From NCBI GenBank assembly GCA_026692845.1, contig JAPLNM010000034.1, positions 1 to 64,000 of the forward strand: a stretch of 64,000 nt of DNA. Reading direction: 5' to 3'. A program made the position numbers and the translations under genes. The notes below the pieces were generated by a model that had not been told where the DNA came from, ran no database searches, and was given only the letters and a program-made list of their open reading frames with translations. The DNA is from Planctomycetota bacterium. Its GTDB lineage: Bacteria; Planctomycetota; Planctomycetia; Pirellulales; Pirellulaceae. How positions within the stretch are numbered: the first letter of the stretch is position 1; each line of letters starts with the position of its first letter. This document shows, in pieces, positions 17,477-26,649 of this stretch.

Positions 17477-17661
17477 AAATCCTTGCTTTTGCAAAGCGGG
17501 TGAAGATGCGCAAGCTAGGTAAAACGTTCCGAAAGTTCCTATTTTACCATTTCGAGTAAATTTGCTTTCTGGCTAAAACTTGAGCTTGCGTATTCCGAGT
17601 CAAGAATAGTATTCCCAGCAGCGTGTTGGGTATCCCCTTGGAGCGATAAAGGAGTGTCGCG

Positions 17662-20600
17662 TTGAAATCTCTAAATCCCCTCAGAACGTTTCGGCTCTTG
17701 ACCGTGGCTTGTGCGGCAACCTGGCCGAGTGTTGCAGCAACAGTTGCTATCTCGACCACGTCTGAGCGAGTCAGCGCAGCTTCCGCCGAGTGCACTTCCT
17801 GCTTTGGGTGTTCCACCCTTGACGGGCAACACGGCGCAAGCGGTTCCACCAGCGAGTGCAACTCCAAATCCCAAAGAGCAATGTCTTGCGTTAGCCGCGC
17901 AGGCCAAACTAGCTCTCCAGAAAGGGGAATTGGTCAACGCAAAGCGATTCATCGATCAGGCGTTAGCCTTGAAGATCGCCGATGCGGAATTTGCTTCCAG
18001 TATGATTAAGCCTCGCGAAGTCTCGATGGACATCGACCGAGCGATGCGGTTGCGCGGTATGGACCCGAAGGTCGCGATGGCGTCTGCGGCTCAGGCTCCT
18101 GGCAGTCCTTTGATGAATCCATCGGCCGGTCGCGTGACGACTGCCGGTGGTTTATCGGACCGAGCAAATGCGGTCCAATCGGGTCTTTATCAGCCCGGTT
18201 CGGATGGCTCCAAGATCGCTCAGGCCAGCAGTCAAGACGGCGTTTTGGCTGCAGATCCCCAGGTGACAGGTGCCCAGTGGTACGAGCGAGGGCTTGAAGC
18301 CTTGGCACGCGACGACCGGGACGGCGCTAAAGCGTGTTTCATCAACGCTTGGAAAAAGAAGGACGAGCTCGACGCCAATGCCCGCGTGCAACTCAAGGAC
18401 AAGCTGGCTTATCTGCAAAGCCGATCTGAACCTGAGGCCGTTTCGGCTGTTCCTTCTCAAGACCGAGAAGCCATACAGCGCAAGCAGCGACTTTTCGCCG
18501 AGGTCTCTGGAGAGATCGCCGAAGCGGAACGAATGGTCAATGAGAAGCCCTATGAATCGATGGATCGGCTCAAGAGTCTCCGCACTCGCGTCTCGCAATC
18601 GGAGGTCGATGGGGCCTACCGCAAGCAGATGCTCGCGATGGTCGACCGTGTGATCAACAACGTTGAATCATGGATGGAAACGAATCGCTCTTCGATCGAA
18701 TTGGAGCAACGCAACAAGCAGATCGAAGACCGCATCATACTCGATGAGTCGACGCAGGCTAAAGAGGATGCTCAAATTCAGACCTTGGTCGATCAGTACA
18801 ACGAGCTGATGGATGAGCAACGCTTCGCAGAAGCCGAAATCATCGGACGCAAGGTCGAGGAGATCAAACCGAATTCCGAGATCGCCACGATGATGCGTGG
18901 ACGTTCCGTGATCGAACGCCGCGTCGCAGAGCAAAAAGAAATCCAGGCGATGAAGGAAGAAGCGTTGGTCAACAGCTTTACCGATGCAGAACGAGCCTCG
19001 GCGACTTACCTGACCGACAGCCAACCCCTTCAGTTCCCACCAGTCAAGGAATGGTATGACCTCAAGAAGTACCGTGACAAGTACAACGACGAGTCGCTCA
19101 AGCTTCAACCCTCCGAACGTCAAATACTTGAACTGCTCGAAGAGCCGTTCTCCGCTTCATTCGAAGAGCGTCCGCTAGCCGACGCGCTTAAGACGATTTC
19201 GGAGATGACCGGCTTGATCATCTTGATCGATGAACCTTCGATCGCCGAGGAAGGACTTCGATCCGATCAACCGATCACGCTCGACCTTCGAGGAAACCGG
19301 ATCAAGCTCAAGAACGTTTTGAAGAATATGCTTGAGCCTTTGAATCTGACCTACGTCGTCAAGAACGAGGTGGTCAAGATCCAGAGCCGACGCTTCATGC
19401 AGCAGGAAATGTACAGCAAGACCTATTCGGTACGAGATTTAGTGATTCCGATCGCGAATTTCATCTCCGATAACAATTCCGGTTTAGGTGGTGCCTTGCA
19501 GGCGGCCTATCAAGCTCAAGACAGCTTCGTGGCGGTCAATGTTCAAGAGCAAGACGCCATGGGATTGCGAAACAGCAAGCTCGCGACCATCCAGCCGAAC
19601 ACGGATGTTTTGGCACAGTTTGCTGGGGTTTCCCCCGGTGCGGCTGGAAACGCTGGTCTATCTAGGTTCGGTTCGGATCCGATGAACGCCAATGGAACCG
19701 CTGGTGTGCTCGGTGGAGGTTCGATGGCCAACTTCTCGGAGTTGATGGCACTGATCGAGTCAACCATCTCGCCCGATGTTTGGCTCAACGCTGGCGGCAC
19801 TGCGACGATGAGTCCGTTCCGACAGAACCTAAGCTTGATCGTGAATGCTCCGCAGGAAACCCACGAGCAGATTGCCGACTTGCTCAAGAGCCTGAGAGCT
19901 TTGCAGAACCTGCAAGTGACGATTGAGGTTCGGTTCATCAAACTCTCGGATAGCTTCTTCGAGAAGATGGGCGTGAACTTCCAAGTTCAACTCGACGACA
20001 ACACGAGAAATCGTCTTCCACGAGAAGATTCCGGACCGTCGGTCGCCATCGGTGTGGAAACCGATCCAGGTAGTCCAAATTCGTTGATCCCAACGGCGGA
20101 CTTGGACATTCGATTGACCCAAGGTAGCTTTGGGACGACCATCCCAAGCTTCGGTGGATTCGACCCCGGTGCAGGTAGTACGATCGGTGTGGCGATCTTG
20201 AGCGATATCGAAATGTTCTTGTTCCTACAAGCGGCGCAAGGAAACAAACGATCGAACGTTCTACAAGCTCCGAAAGTGACGATGTTCGACGGCCAATTCG
20301 GTACGATCAACGATACGACATCGCGACCCTTCGTCTTGGGCTATGCCCCAATCGTTGGAGATTTCGCAGTCGGTCAGCGACCGATCATCGTGGTCTTGAA
20401 CGAAGGAACGCAAATGAACGTTCAACCTGTGGTTTCTCCCGACAAGCGATTCGTTCGCTTGACCATGATGCCTCAGTTCACTCGCCTCGGAGCGACCGAT
20501 CGTCAGTTTACCTTCCAAGGTAAGAAGAGTACCAGGACCGGCACGAGCATCTTGAATCCTTCCAACGGTTTGCCGTCCGCAGGTCGGAACAATGAAGAGG

Positions 20601-20893
20601 AGATTGTAGAAGGTATCACCGTTCAGCAGCCCGCCTTCTCGGATACGAGCGTCAGAACGACGGTGACGGTTCCAGACGGTGGAACCATCTTGATGGGTGG
20701 TATCAAACGACTATCCGAAGAACGGATCGAAAAGGGAACGCCCATCCTCTCGAAGATCCCTTACATCAACCGATTGTTCAAGAACAACGCGATCGGTCGA
20801 GATACCGAAACCTTGATGTTCACTGTTACTCCTCGGATCATCATTCCTGAGGAAGAAGAAGAACAACTCGGAATCGCGACCCGTCGCCCGTAG
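17662..20893 (+). CDS. Type II/IV pilus-type secretin, with apparent frameshift after the signal peptide
   Basis: Outer-membrane secretin of about 1076 residues if restored. Translation should start at TTG 17662, since AAAGGAG (17648-17654) lies 7 bases upstream. That frame encodes MKSLNPLRTFRLLTVACA, a signal peptide ending TWPSVA, but reaches a stop at 18009. The body, AQLPPSALPALGVPP onward, is in the +1 frame, which is blocked upstream by a TGA at 17699. Body: N-terminal alanine-rich and coiled-coil segments, an STN/N0-like domain (FEERPLADALKTISEMTG), the secretin core (NVLQAPKVTMFDG) and the C-terminal signature VPDGGTILMGGIKR...IPYINRLF. Removing one base near 17737 would read SVA-QQLLSRPRL. 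It may be a real mutation or a sequence error. Confidence 0.85.
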
Positions 20894-20925
20894 ACTCGCG
20901 GCGGTAGGAACGATCTGAAAGACAT

Positions 20926-20964
20926 GCGAAAAGTTTGGGCTCAGCTCAAACTTTTCGCCTTTTA
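20926..20964 (+). terminator. Intrinsic terminator of the secretin gene
   Basis: Perfect 12-bp arms GCGAAAAGTTTG (20926-20937) and CAAACTTTTCGC (20947-20958), a 9-base loop, then CTTTT. It lies 33 bases past the secretin stop. Confidence 0.75.
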
Positions 20965-21031
20965 ACCCCTGGGATTTGTTCGCCAGGTCCCTGCCCCCCA
21001 GAATTGCTACAATGCACTTGTCGGTTTACCC

Positions 21032-21067
21032 AACCGTTTATCCAATCGTTTGATCAACCGTTTGATC
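21032..21067 (+). repeat. 12-bp tandem repeat, three copies
   Basis: AACCGTTTATCC, AATCGTTTGATC and AACCGTTTGATC follow one another without a gap. They lie 29 bases before the start of the repeat-protein gene, so they fall in its leader. Confidence 0.7.
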
Positions 21068-21095
21068 ATCCATTAGCTTATCGGAGTATTCGCCC

Positions 21096-21587
21096 ATGTC
21101 CCACGCCTTTGGTTGTTTTGCTGCATTGGCCCTTGTGGCAATCCCCTGCTGTGCAATGGCTCAGACGGATCGAACCGACCCATCGCAACTCAGGCAGTGG
21201 CAGTCGGCGGTCAACAGTGGTTCGGTCCGCTCGGATTTCCGCGATGCCAGCGGTCGTACGACGGGCAGTGCCACCCGATCAGGGGATCGGATTACATTCC
21301 GAGACTCCAGTGGGAGAACCACAGGAACGGCGAGCATTCAGGAAGGGCGAGTGACATTCCGCGACTCCAGCGGCCGTAGTGTGGGTGCGAGCCAATCGAG
21401 TTCGGGCCGTACGCAATTTCGCGACTCGAGTGGCAGGTCCACCGGTTCGATGTCCTTGTCTGGCTCATTGAGCCGTGGCTCGACCAGCAAGCCGTCGACC
21501 AGCAAGACGTCCCCTGGAAAAATGCCGACTGGAAAACCGCCTGGTTCGCCTACCAAGAGCCCATCGACGAGCAAACCGCGGCGTTAG
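21096..21587 (+). CDS. Secreted protein with four 20-residue FRDSSGR repeats
   Basis: 163 residues. A signal peptide (1-22, ending CCAMA) is followed by four copies of a 20-residue repeat starting at F48, F68, F88 and F108. Each has the form FRD(A/S)SGR(T/S)(T/V/S)G followed by a variable turn, which suggests a small beta-solenoid or beta-hairpin stack. The tail is rich in Ser, Thr, Lys and Pro (STSKTSPGKMPTGKP) and looks disordered, possibly wall- or membrane-interacting. I know no named function. GGAG lies 10 bases before the ATG. A 15-base tandem duplication covers its stop codon. Confidence 0.8.
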   Translation: MSHAFGCFAALALVAIPCCAMAQTDRTDPSQLRQWQSAVNSGSVRSDFRDASGRTTGSATRSGDRITFRDSSGRTTGTASIQEGRVTFRDSSGRSVGASQSSSGRTQFRDSSGRSTGSMSLSGSLSRGSTSKPSTSKTSPGKMPTGKPPGSPTKSPSTSKPRR

Positions 21588-21613
21588 GCTTGGCTTAGTT
21601 AGGCTTGGCTTAT
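21584..21613. repeat. 15-bp tandem duplication across a stop codon
   Basis: TTAGGCTTGGCTTAG at 21584-21598 is repeated as TTAGGCTTGGCTTAT at 21599-21613. The first copy contains the stop of the repeat-protein gene and the second touches the stop of the converging dehydrogenase gene. Confidence 0.8.
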
Positions 21614-24600
21614 TTGTTGTGAAGTTTTTCTGGTGTCCCGGATATGATTCGGTTGTCGGGATCCTCGGGGGGCTTTTCGAGCGACAGCAGCGCAAACAGG
21701 TCGGCCAACTCTTGGGGGGATAACTGAGCTTCGATTCCTTCGGGCATTAAAGATTTTTTGTCCTGTTGGTAGGTTTCAATCTCTTCAGCCGGCACCCGGA
21801 CTTCCTTGCCCCCCTGGGTTTTGATGACCGTCAGCCGATCGTCGCGGGAAATTAAAAGGCCGGTCACTACGGTTCCATCGGTGGTACGCAGCGTTACGGA
21901 TCGATAAGCCTCACCGATGACCAAGCTAGGATTGAAAACGCTTACGAGCAACTGATCGAACGAGCCACGGCCGTTGGCAGTGATATTGGGACCGACTTCG
22001 ATCCCTTTTCCGTGCATGACGTGGCATTGGCCGCAGATGCGTTCGTAGGCGACCCAACCTCGTTGAGCATCACCTCGTGTTGAACCTTGGAGTTGCTGGC
22101 CCATCATTCGAACGATCTTTTCCCGTTCTCGAGTTCCGTCGACATCGACGGTGCCGAAGATTTTGGCTACGAGCGTTTTGGCGTCGACGGAACCTTGGGT
22201 TGCTAGCAGTCGGATACGGTTGGGGCTGAGCAATTCTTTGCGCAGTTTGCCATCGGCGATCCACGAGAGCAGAACCGAGGCTGTTGGATCGCGTTGGCAC
22301 ATACGTTCGGCGATAGCTGCTTGCAATTCGCTGGCCAGCGAAGGAATCCGTTGGGCGAGTTTATCGAGGTCGGACTCCTGGAATTTTTCGATTCCAAGAT
22401 CGATAACGGTCTGTCTCCAGGCTCGATCTTCTTTGGAACCCTTGGCACCTTGTTGGAGCATTTGGTGGAAGACTTCGGTCGCCGTTTCCGGGGATTCGTT
22501 GACGATCAAGCCGAGCAGGACTTGGCGCACCGAGGGAGGTTCTTGAGGATCCAAAACCGATCGTTTTGCCACGGAGTAGGCCTGCGGGTGACCGACGAGC
22601 AACCCGAGAAGGATCTCTTGTTTTTCTAACGGATTGTTGGTGCGAAGTTTCTCCCAAGCGATGTTCTCTTGGGGGGTGTAGAATTTTCGCACGAGTCGTT
22701 GAAGTTCGATCGGATCGAAACCACGATTCAAGGATCGATTCAAAAGGGGCTGCAAGATCGCTGTTGCGAGTCTTGGATTATTCTTGCGAAAGTGCTGAAA
22801 TAGCGAGAACAGGTCCTTGATCACGCCGATTTGGTCTTGATTGAAATTTGAGTTTGGAAGTTGGTCTGTCCAAAGCGCAGCGAATCGCGGCAGCATGGTA
22901 TCCAAGAGGGCCTCCGGGGGACTTGTCGAGTGCAACGATTGCTTTACGATCGCTTCGCGCGCATCGATGGCCACGGGCTTGAGGTTCTGCCAGACGATCC
23001 GCCCGAGAATTGGATCGGGTTTTGGACCTGCATCGACGTGGCGGGCGATGTCCAGTTCGGTGGCGATCCAAGCTTCAGTGTTTTCCACTGCGCGATGGAA
23101 TTTGGGCGCAGCGACTGCGACTTGGACTAGCACCCGAGGGTCTGGGTCGTTGGCCAATGCACGGCAGCGTGCGACGATCGATGGGTTGGCGGGAAACAGA
23201 TCGCCGGCAAGGCGTATGGCCCAGGCTCGAACTTCGGGGTTGTCCTGATCGAGCAGGGAGTTGAGGAACGCTTCGCGAAGGGCTCCGGCACCTGCCAGCG
23301 CCCAGATGGCGTGCAGCTTTGTTTTAACAGAGGGATCGTTAGCGACGAGGGTTTCCAGGGCAAGGGCCATCGGAGAGCCTTGGTCGATGCGACGCTCGGC
23401 AAGTTCCAGTTGGGATCTTTGCCGAACGAATAGATTGGGGTCCGAAAGAGCCGAGATCAGCTCGGGTTCGGTCAGTTTCGAGATGTCTTGGTAGCTGGGT
23501 TTTGGTCGCTCGGAGTGTACGATTCGGTAGAGTCTACCGTGTCGGCGGTCGACCCCTGTAGGATCTGCCGAAGCATCTTGGTAGCAGTGGTATCGGTCGT
23601 ACCAGTCCAGAACGTAGAGGCAACCATCGGGTCCGATCTTTTGAGCTACGGGCATAAACCAAACATCGTTGGCCGTCAGGAAGTCCGGTTCCGCAAAACC
23701 TTGATATGTCGCCCCTGCGCGTTCGATTCGATCGGAATTGATGCATCCTCCGTGGATGTTCCCCATGTAGAGTTTATTGCGGTAGGGCTCTGGATAGGCC
23801 TGCGAGTCGAAGAATTCGATCCCGCAGTAGGCTGCCATTTGATGCTTGTGCTGGACGATCGATTCGGCCCACCAAGTGTTCGGGGGATAGGGTCCTCCTT
23901 GGCGGAGATAATATCCGCTTTCGGTCAGGTGCCAGAGGTGATCGATGACACAGGCGCTGATAAAAGAGCTCCCCAGGGAGTCAAAGGCGATCCCCCAGGG
24001 GTTGCTGGTTCCCTCGCAGAATATTTCAAATTTCTTCGTGCGGGGATCGACGCGGAACATCGCGCAGGTGAATTCGTATTTTCGGCCATCTTGTTCGATG
24101 ACCGAAGGATTGAAAACGCCGTTGAGCCCGTAGAGGTATCCGTCGGGTCCCCAAGTCAAGGCGTTTGGAAGTTCGTGGGTATCGATTCTACCGAAGCCGG
24201 TCACGACGACCGTCGATCGGTCAGCGACATCGTCACCGTCGGTATCTTCTAGGAACAACAGGTCTGGCGCGTTGGCAACCCAAACGCCTCCATGCCCGAC
24301 GGCGATGCCCGAGGGAATATTCAGTCCTTCGGCGAAGACCTTGACACGATCGACTTTTCCATCGCCATCGGAGTCGGTGAGGATTTTGATGCGATCTTTA
24401 CCTGGCCCAGGTTCACGGCGAGGGTATTCGAAGCTCTCTGTGACATAGATTCGGCCTGCATCATCAAAGGCCATTGCGACGGGGTTTTGCAGATCGGGTT
24501 CCGAGGCGACGAGTTCGACATGGAATCCCTCGGGGACAACCATACGCGACAAGGCCTCGGTGGGACTCAGGGGCGGTCCGGGTGGCATGGACTGTGTTCG

Positions 24601-24729
24601 TGGAATGAATTCCTGTGCTTGAATGCTACCGGCCAGTATGGCGAGCCAAAGCATCCAGAGTGCAGTTTGCAGGCCACCGCGGCGGGTTTGATCCACGGAT
24701 CGTTGGCGGGTGAAGGGTTTCAAAAGCAT
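21610..24729 (-). CDS. PVC-type haem dehydrogenase with HEAT region and C-terminal cytochrome c
   Basis: 1039 residues from ATG 24729; a longer open frame upstream overlaps the deaminase gene and lacks a signal peptide, so I reject it. An N-terminal signal (WMLWLAILAGSIQAQ) precedes the PVC membrane-bound dehydrogenase propeller (about 50-470, with DSDGDGKVDR and EDTDGDDVAD). A long HEAT-like region follows (about 470-860). The C-terminal haem domain has C899-G-Q-C-H903, then GIEVGPNI and a late SLMPEGI Met. Same general plan as the protein at 3538-7953 but without ThuA and NPCBM. Probably a periplasmic sugar or sugar-alcohol oxidoreductase; substrate unknown. It follows the deaminase gene by about 85 bases. 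Confidence 0.92.
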   Translation of the reverse strand: MLLKPFTRQRSVDQTRRGGLQTALWMLWLAILAGSIQAQEFIPRTQSMPPGPPLSPTEALSRMVVPEGFHVELVASEPDLQNPVAMAFDDAGRIYVTESFEYPRREPGPGKDRIKILTDSDGDGKVDRVKVFAEGLNIPSGIAVGHGGVWVANAPDLLFLEDTDGDDVADRSTVVVTGFGRIDTHELPNALTWGPDGYLYGLNGVFNPSVIEQDGRKYEFTCAMFRVDPRTKKFEIFCEGTSNPWGIAFDSLGSSFISACVIDHLWHLTESGYYLRQGGPYPPNTWWAESIVQHKHQMAAYCGIEFFDSQAYPEPYRNKLYMGNIHGGCINSDRIERAGATYQGFAEPDFLTANDVWFMPVAQKIGPDGCLYVLDWYDRYHCYQDASADPTGVDRRHGRLYRIVHSERPKPSYQDISKLTEPELISALSDPNLFVRQRSQLELAERRIDQGSPMALALETLVANDPSVKTKLHAIWALAGAGALREAFLNSLLDQDNPEVRAWAIRLAGDLFPANPSIVARCRALANDPDPRVLVQVAVAAPKFHRAVENTEAWIATELDIARHVDAGPKPDPILGRIVWQNLKPVAIDAREAIVKQSLHSTSPPEALLDTMLPRFAALWTDQLPNSNFNQDQIGVIKDLFSLFQHFRKNNPRLATAILQPLLNRSLNRGFDPIELQRLVRKFYTPQENIAWEKLRTNNPLEKQEILLGLLVGHPQAYSVAKRSVLDPQEPPSVRQVLLGLIVNESPETATEVFHQMLQQGAKGSKEDRAWRQTVIDLGIEKFQESDLDKLAQRIPSLASELQAAIAERMCQRDPTASVLLSWIADGKLRKELLSPNRIRLLATQGSVDAKTLVAKIFGTVDVDGTREREKIVRMMGQQLQGSTRGDAQRGWVAYERICGQCHVMHGKGIEVGPNITANGRGSFDQLLVSVFNPSLVIGEAYRSVTLRTTDGTVVTGLLISRDDRLTVIKTQGGKEVRVPAEEIETYQQDKKSLMPEGIEAQLSPQELADLFALLSLEKPPEDPDNRIISGTPEKLHNK

Positions 24730-24814
24730 CGCGATCGGGTCCGTAGAAAGAGAGAGGTTGGATTTGGGAGCGCATCGCATGCGAGCCCATCGCTTTGAAA
24801 TGCATCGTATCGGA

Positions 24815-25519
24815 TCACAGGGGTTTAAGTAGGCTAGCTGCGGCTCGGTCAAGAACGAGCGTAGTGTTTGGATGGCGTTTGAGGATCGATCCGGGGACTA
24901 GGTTGGATGTGGGGCCTTCGACGCTATCGCGAACGGCCAGGGCTTTGCGTTCATCGGGAACGCTGCAGATGATTTTTTTCGACTGCAAAATCTGGTGAAT
25001 AGTCATGCTGATCGCGTGGGTTGGAACGTCTTGGAGGGATGCAAACCAACCTTCTCCGACCTGTTGATTGCGGCAAGCTTCATCGAGGAGTACGACATGG
25101 TAGGCTTGGGTCGTTTCGAAATCCGCGGGCGGGTCGTTGAATGCTAGGTGACCGTTTTCGCCGATCCCGATCAGTGCGACATCGACGGGTGATTTCAGGA
25201 GGTCCAGGGCGGCTTGTTGGCAGACGACTTGGGGATCGCCAGTGCCATCGAGGAAATGAAAGGATCGCAGAGGAATTTTGTCGACGAATCGGGATTTGAG
25301 GTAGCCGCAGAAGGATGCACGATGGTCGGCGGCGATACCGACATATTCGTCTAGGTGGAAACCATCGACGCAAGACCAATCGATTTGCGGTTCGGAGCTC
25401 AGCGCATCGAGGACCTCGAATTGGCTCGACCCGGTTGCGACGATGATTCTGGCTTGGCCATGCTCGGCGATGGCGCTGCGGAGGATCATGGCAGCGAGTT
25501 TGGCCGAATAAGCACCCAT
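24815..25519 (-). CDS. Glucosamine-6-phosphate deaminase-like protein
   Basis: NagB-family: isomerises and deaminates glucosamine 6-phosphate to fructose 6-phosphate, feeding amino-sugars to glycolysis. Motifs seen: IIVATGSSQFEVL, VDGFHLDEYVGI, GIGENGHLAFNDPP and HAISMTIHQIL. The length (234) is short. The conserved family pattern continues upstream in frame as IIDIVIQPDRPRMGAYSAKL, and the ATG at 25519 is inside it, but the only in-frame codons before the TGA near 25590 are non-standard starts. So the true N-terminus may be about 20 residues longer with an unusual start, or a frameshift has occurred. The gene precedes the dehydrogenase on the same strand. Confidence 0.82.
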   Translation of the reverse strand: MGAYSAKLAAMILRSAIAEHGQARIIVATGSSQFEVLDALSSEPQIDWSCVDGFHLDEYVGIAADHRASFCGYLKSRFVDKIPLRSFHFLDGTGDPQVVCQQAALDLLKSPVDVALIGIGENGHLAFNDPPADFETTQAYHVVLLDEACRNQQVGEGWFASLQDVPTHAISMTIHQILQSKKIICSVPDERKALAVRDSVEGPTSNLVPGSILKRHPNTTLVLDRAAASLLKPL

Positions 25520-25729
25520 TCGGGGTCGGTCGGGTTGGATGACGATATCGATGATGGCACCTTGTGGCTGGAACGTTTCTGGGACTCAAACGGGCTGTTT
25601 TTCCAATGGAAACCATTTTAGCACAGCCGCAGGTTCGGTTTTTTGCCTACCCGATTTTTGATGGATCGTTTAGCATGATCGCATTGGAATTTCAGCAACG
25701 ACAACTCGGAAAATTTTAGGACAGGGTGC

Positions 25730-26626
25730 ATGAGCGGTACTCGATCGCAGCGCGTGGCTTTTTTGGGGATAGGGTTGATGGGCACGCGCATGTCCTGCAA
25801 TCTGCTCAAGGCCGGCTACAGTGTCCATGTTTACAACCGGACGCAGTCGAAAACACAGGAAGCTGTCGAGGCCGGGGCGATTGCATTTGCCACACCCGAG
25901 CAAGCCTCTGAGGGGGTCGAGGTGGTCATCAGTTGCGTGACCGACAGCCCAGATGTCGAGCAAGTATTTTTTGGAGAAAACGGCGCGGTCCTGGGCGCAT
26001 CTGCCGGGACTTTGTTCATCGACATGAGCACGATCAGCCCGAGCGTATCGGTTCGCATCGGAGAACGAGTTGCTCAGCAGGGTTTTCGATACCTTGAAGC
26101 ACCGGTCACCGGTGGGACGATCGGCGCCCAGAATGGGACATTGAGCATCTTGGTGGGTGGATCCGATTCGGATTTTCTAGCCGCCCGTGAGATCTTTGAG
26201 GCGATGGGCAAGACCATCACCCATTGCGGTCCTTTGGGGGCTGGCCAGGGGGTCAAGCTCTGCAACCAAATCATGGGGGCGATGAATCTGCTCGGTGTAT
26301 GCGAAGCGATGTCGCTGGCCCGTGGACTGCAAATCGATCCGAAGATTCTCGTCGAGGCATTGGGTGGTGGGGCAGCCGCGAGTTGGGCCTTGCAGAACCT
26401 CGGTCCAAAAATCTGCAAAGGCGATTGGAGCCCAGGATTCATGGTTGATACGCAGCAAAAAGACATGCGTTTGGTAGCCGAGTCTGCCGAGAACGCCATG
26501 GTATCGCTGCCTGGATCCGCACTGGTAACCCAGCTTTGGCGCAGTGCGCAGGTTTACGGCCATGGATCCGAAGGCATTCATGCGCTTGCCAAAGTACTCG
26601 AACGACTCTCCAACCACACACGCTAG
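25730..26626 (+). CDS. NAD(P)-dependent beta-hydroxyacid dehydrogenase (HIBADH/GarR-like)
   Basis: 298 residues. The Rossmann motif is FLGIGLMGTRMSCNL, with MSTISP at the substrate side. The substrate-binding segment is APVTGGTIGAQNGTL, and the catalytic lysine lies in GAGQGVKLCNQ with the conserved Asn following. This pattern fits 3-hydroxyisobutyrate, tartronate-semialdehyde or related beta-hydroxyacid dehydrogenases; I cannot tell which. The ATG is preceded by AGGACAGGG. The haem-gene fusion starts 23 bases after the stop, so they are likely in one transcript, without an obvious functional link. Confidence 0.9.
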   Translation: MSGTRSQRVAFLGIGLMGTRMSCNLLKAGYSVHVYNRTQSKTQEAVEAGAIAFATPEQASEGVEVVISCVTDSPDVEQVFFGENGAVLGASAGTLFIDMSTISPSVSVRIGERVAQQGFRYLEAPVTGGTIGAQNGTLSILVGGSDSDFLAAREIFEAMGKTITHCGPLGAGQGVKLCNQIMGAMNLLGVCEAMSLARGLQIDPKILVEALGGGAAASWALQNLGPKICKGDWSPGFMVDTQQKDMRLVAESAENAMVSLPGSALVTQLWRSAQVYGHGSEGIHALAKVLERLSNHTR

Positions 26627-26649
26627 TCCAAGCAAACAAAGATCACTCC

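Noticed and set aside
17711-20893. Secretin starting at GTG 17711
   Set aside because: A secretin needs a signal peptide, and the GTG has no ribosome-binding site, whereas TTG 17662 has a strong one; an apparent frameshift explains the conflict better.
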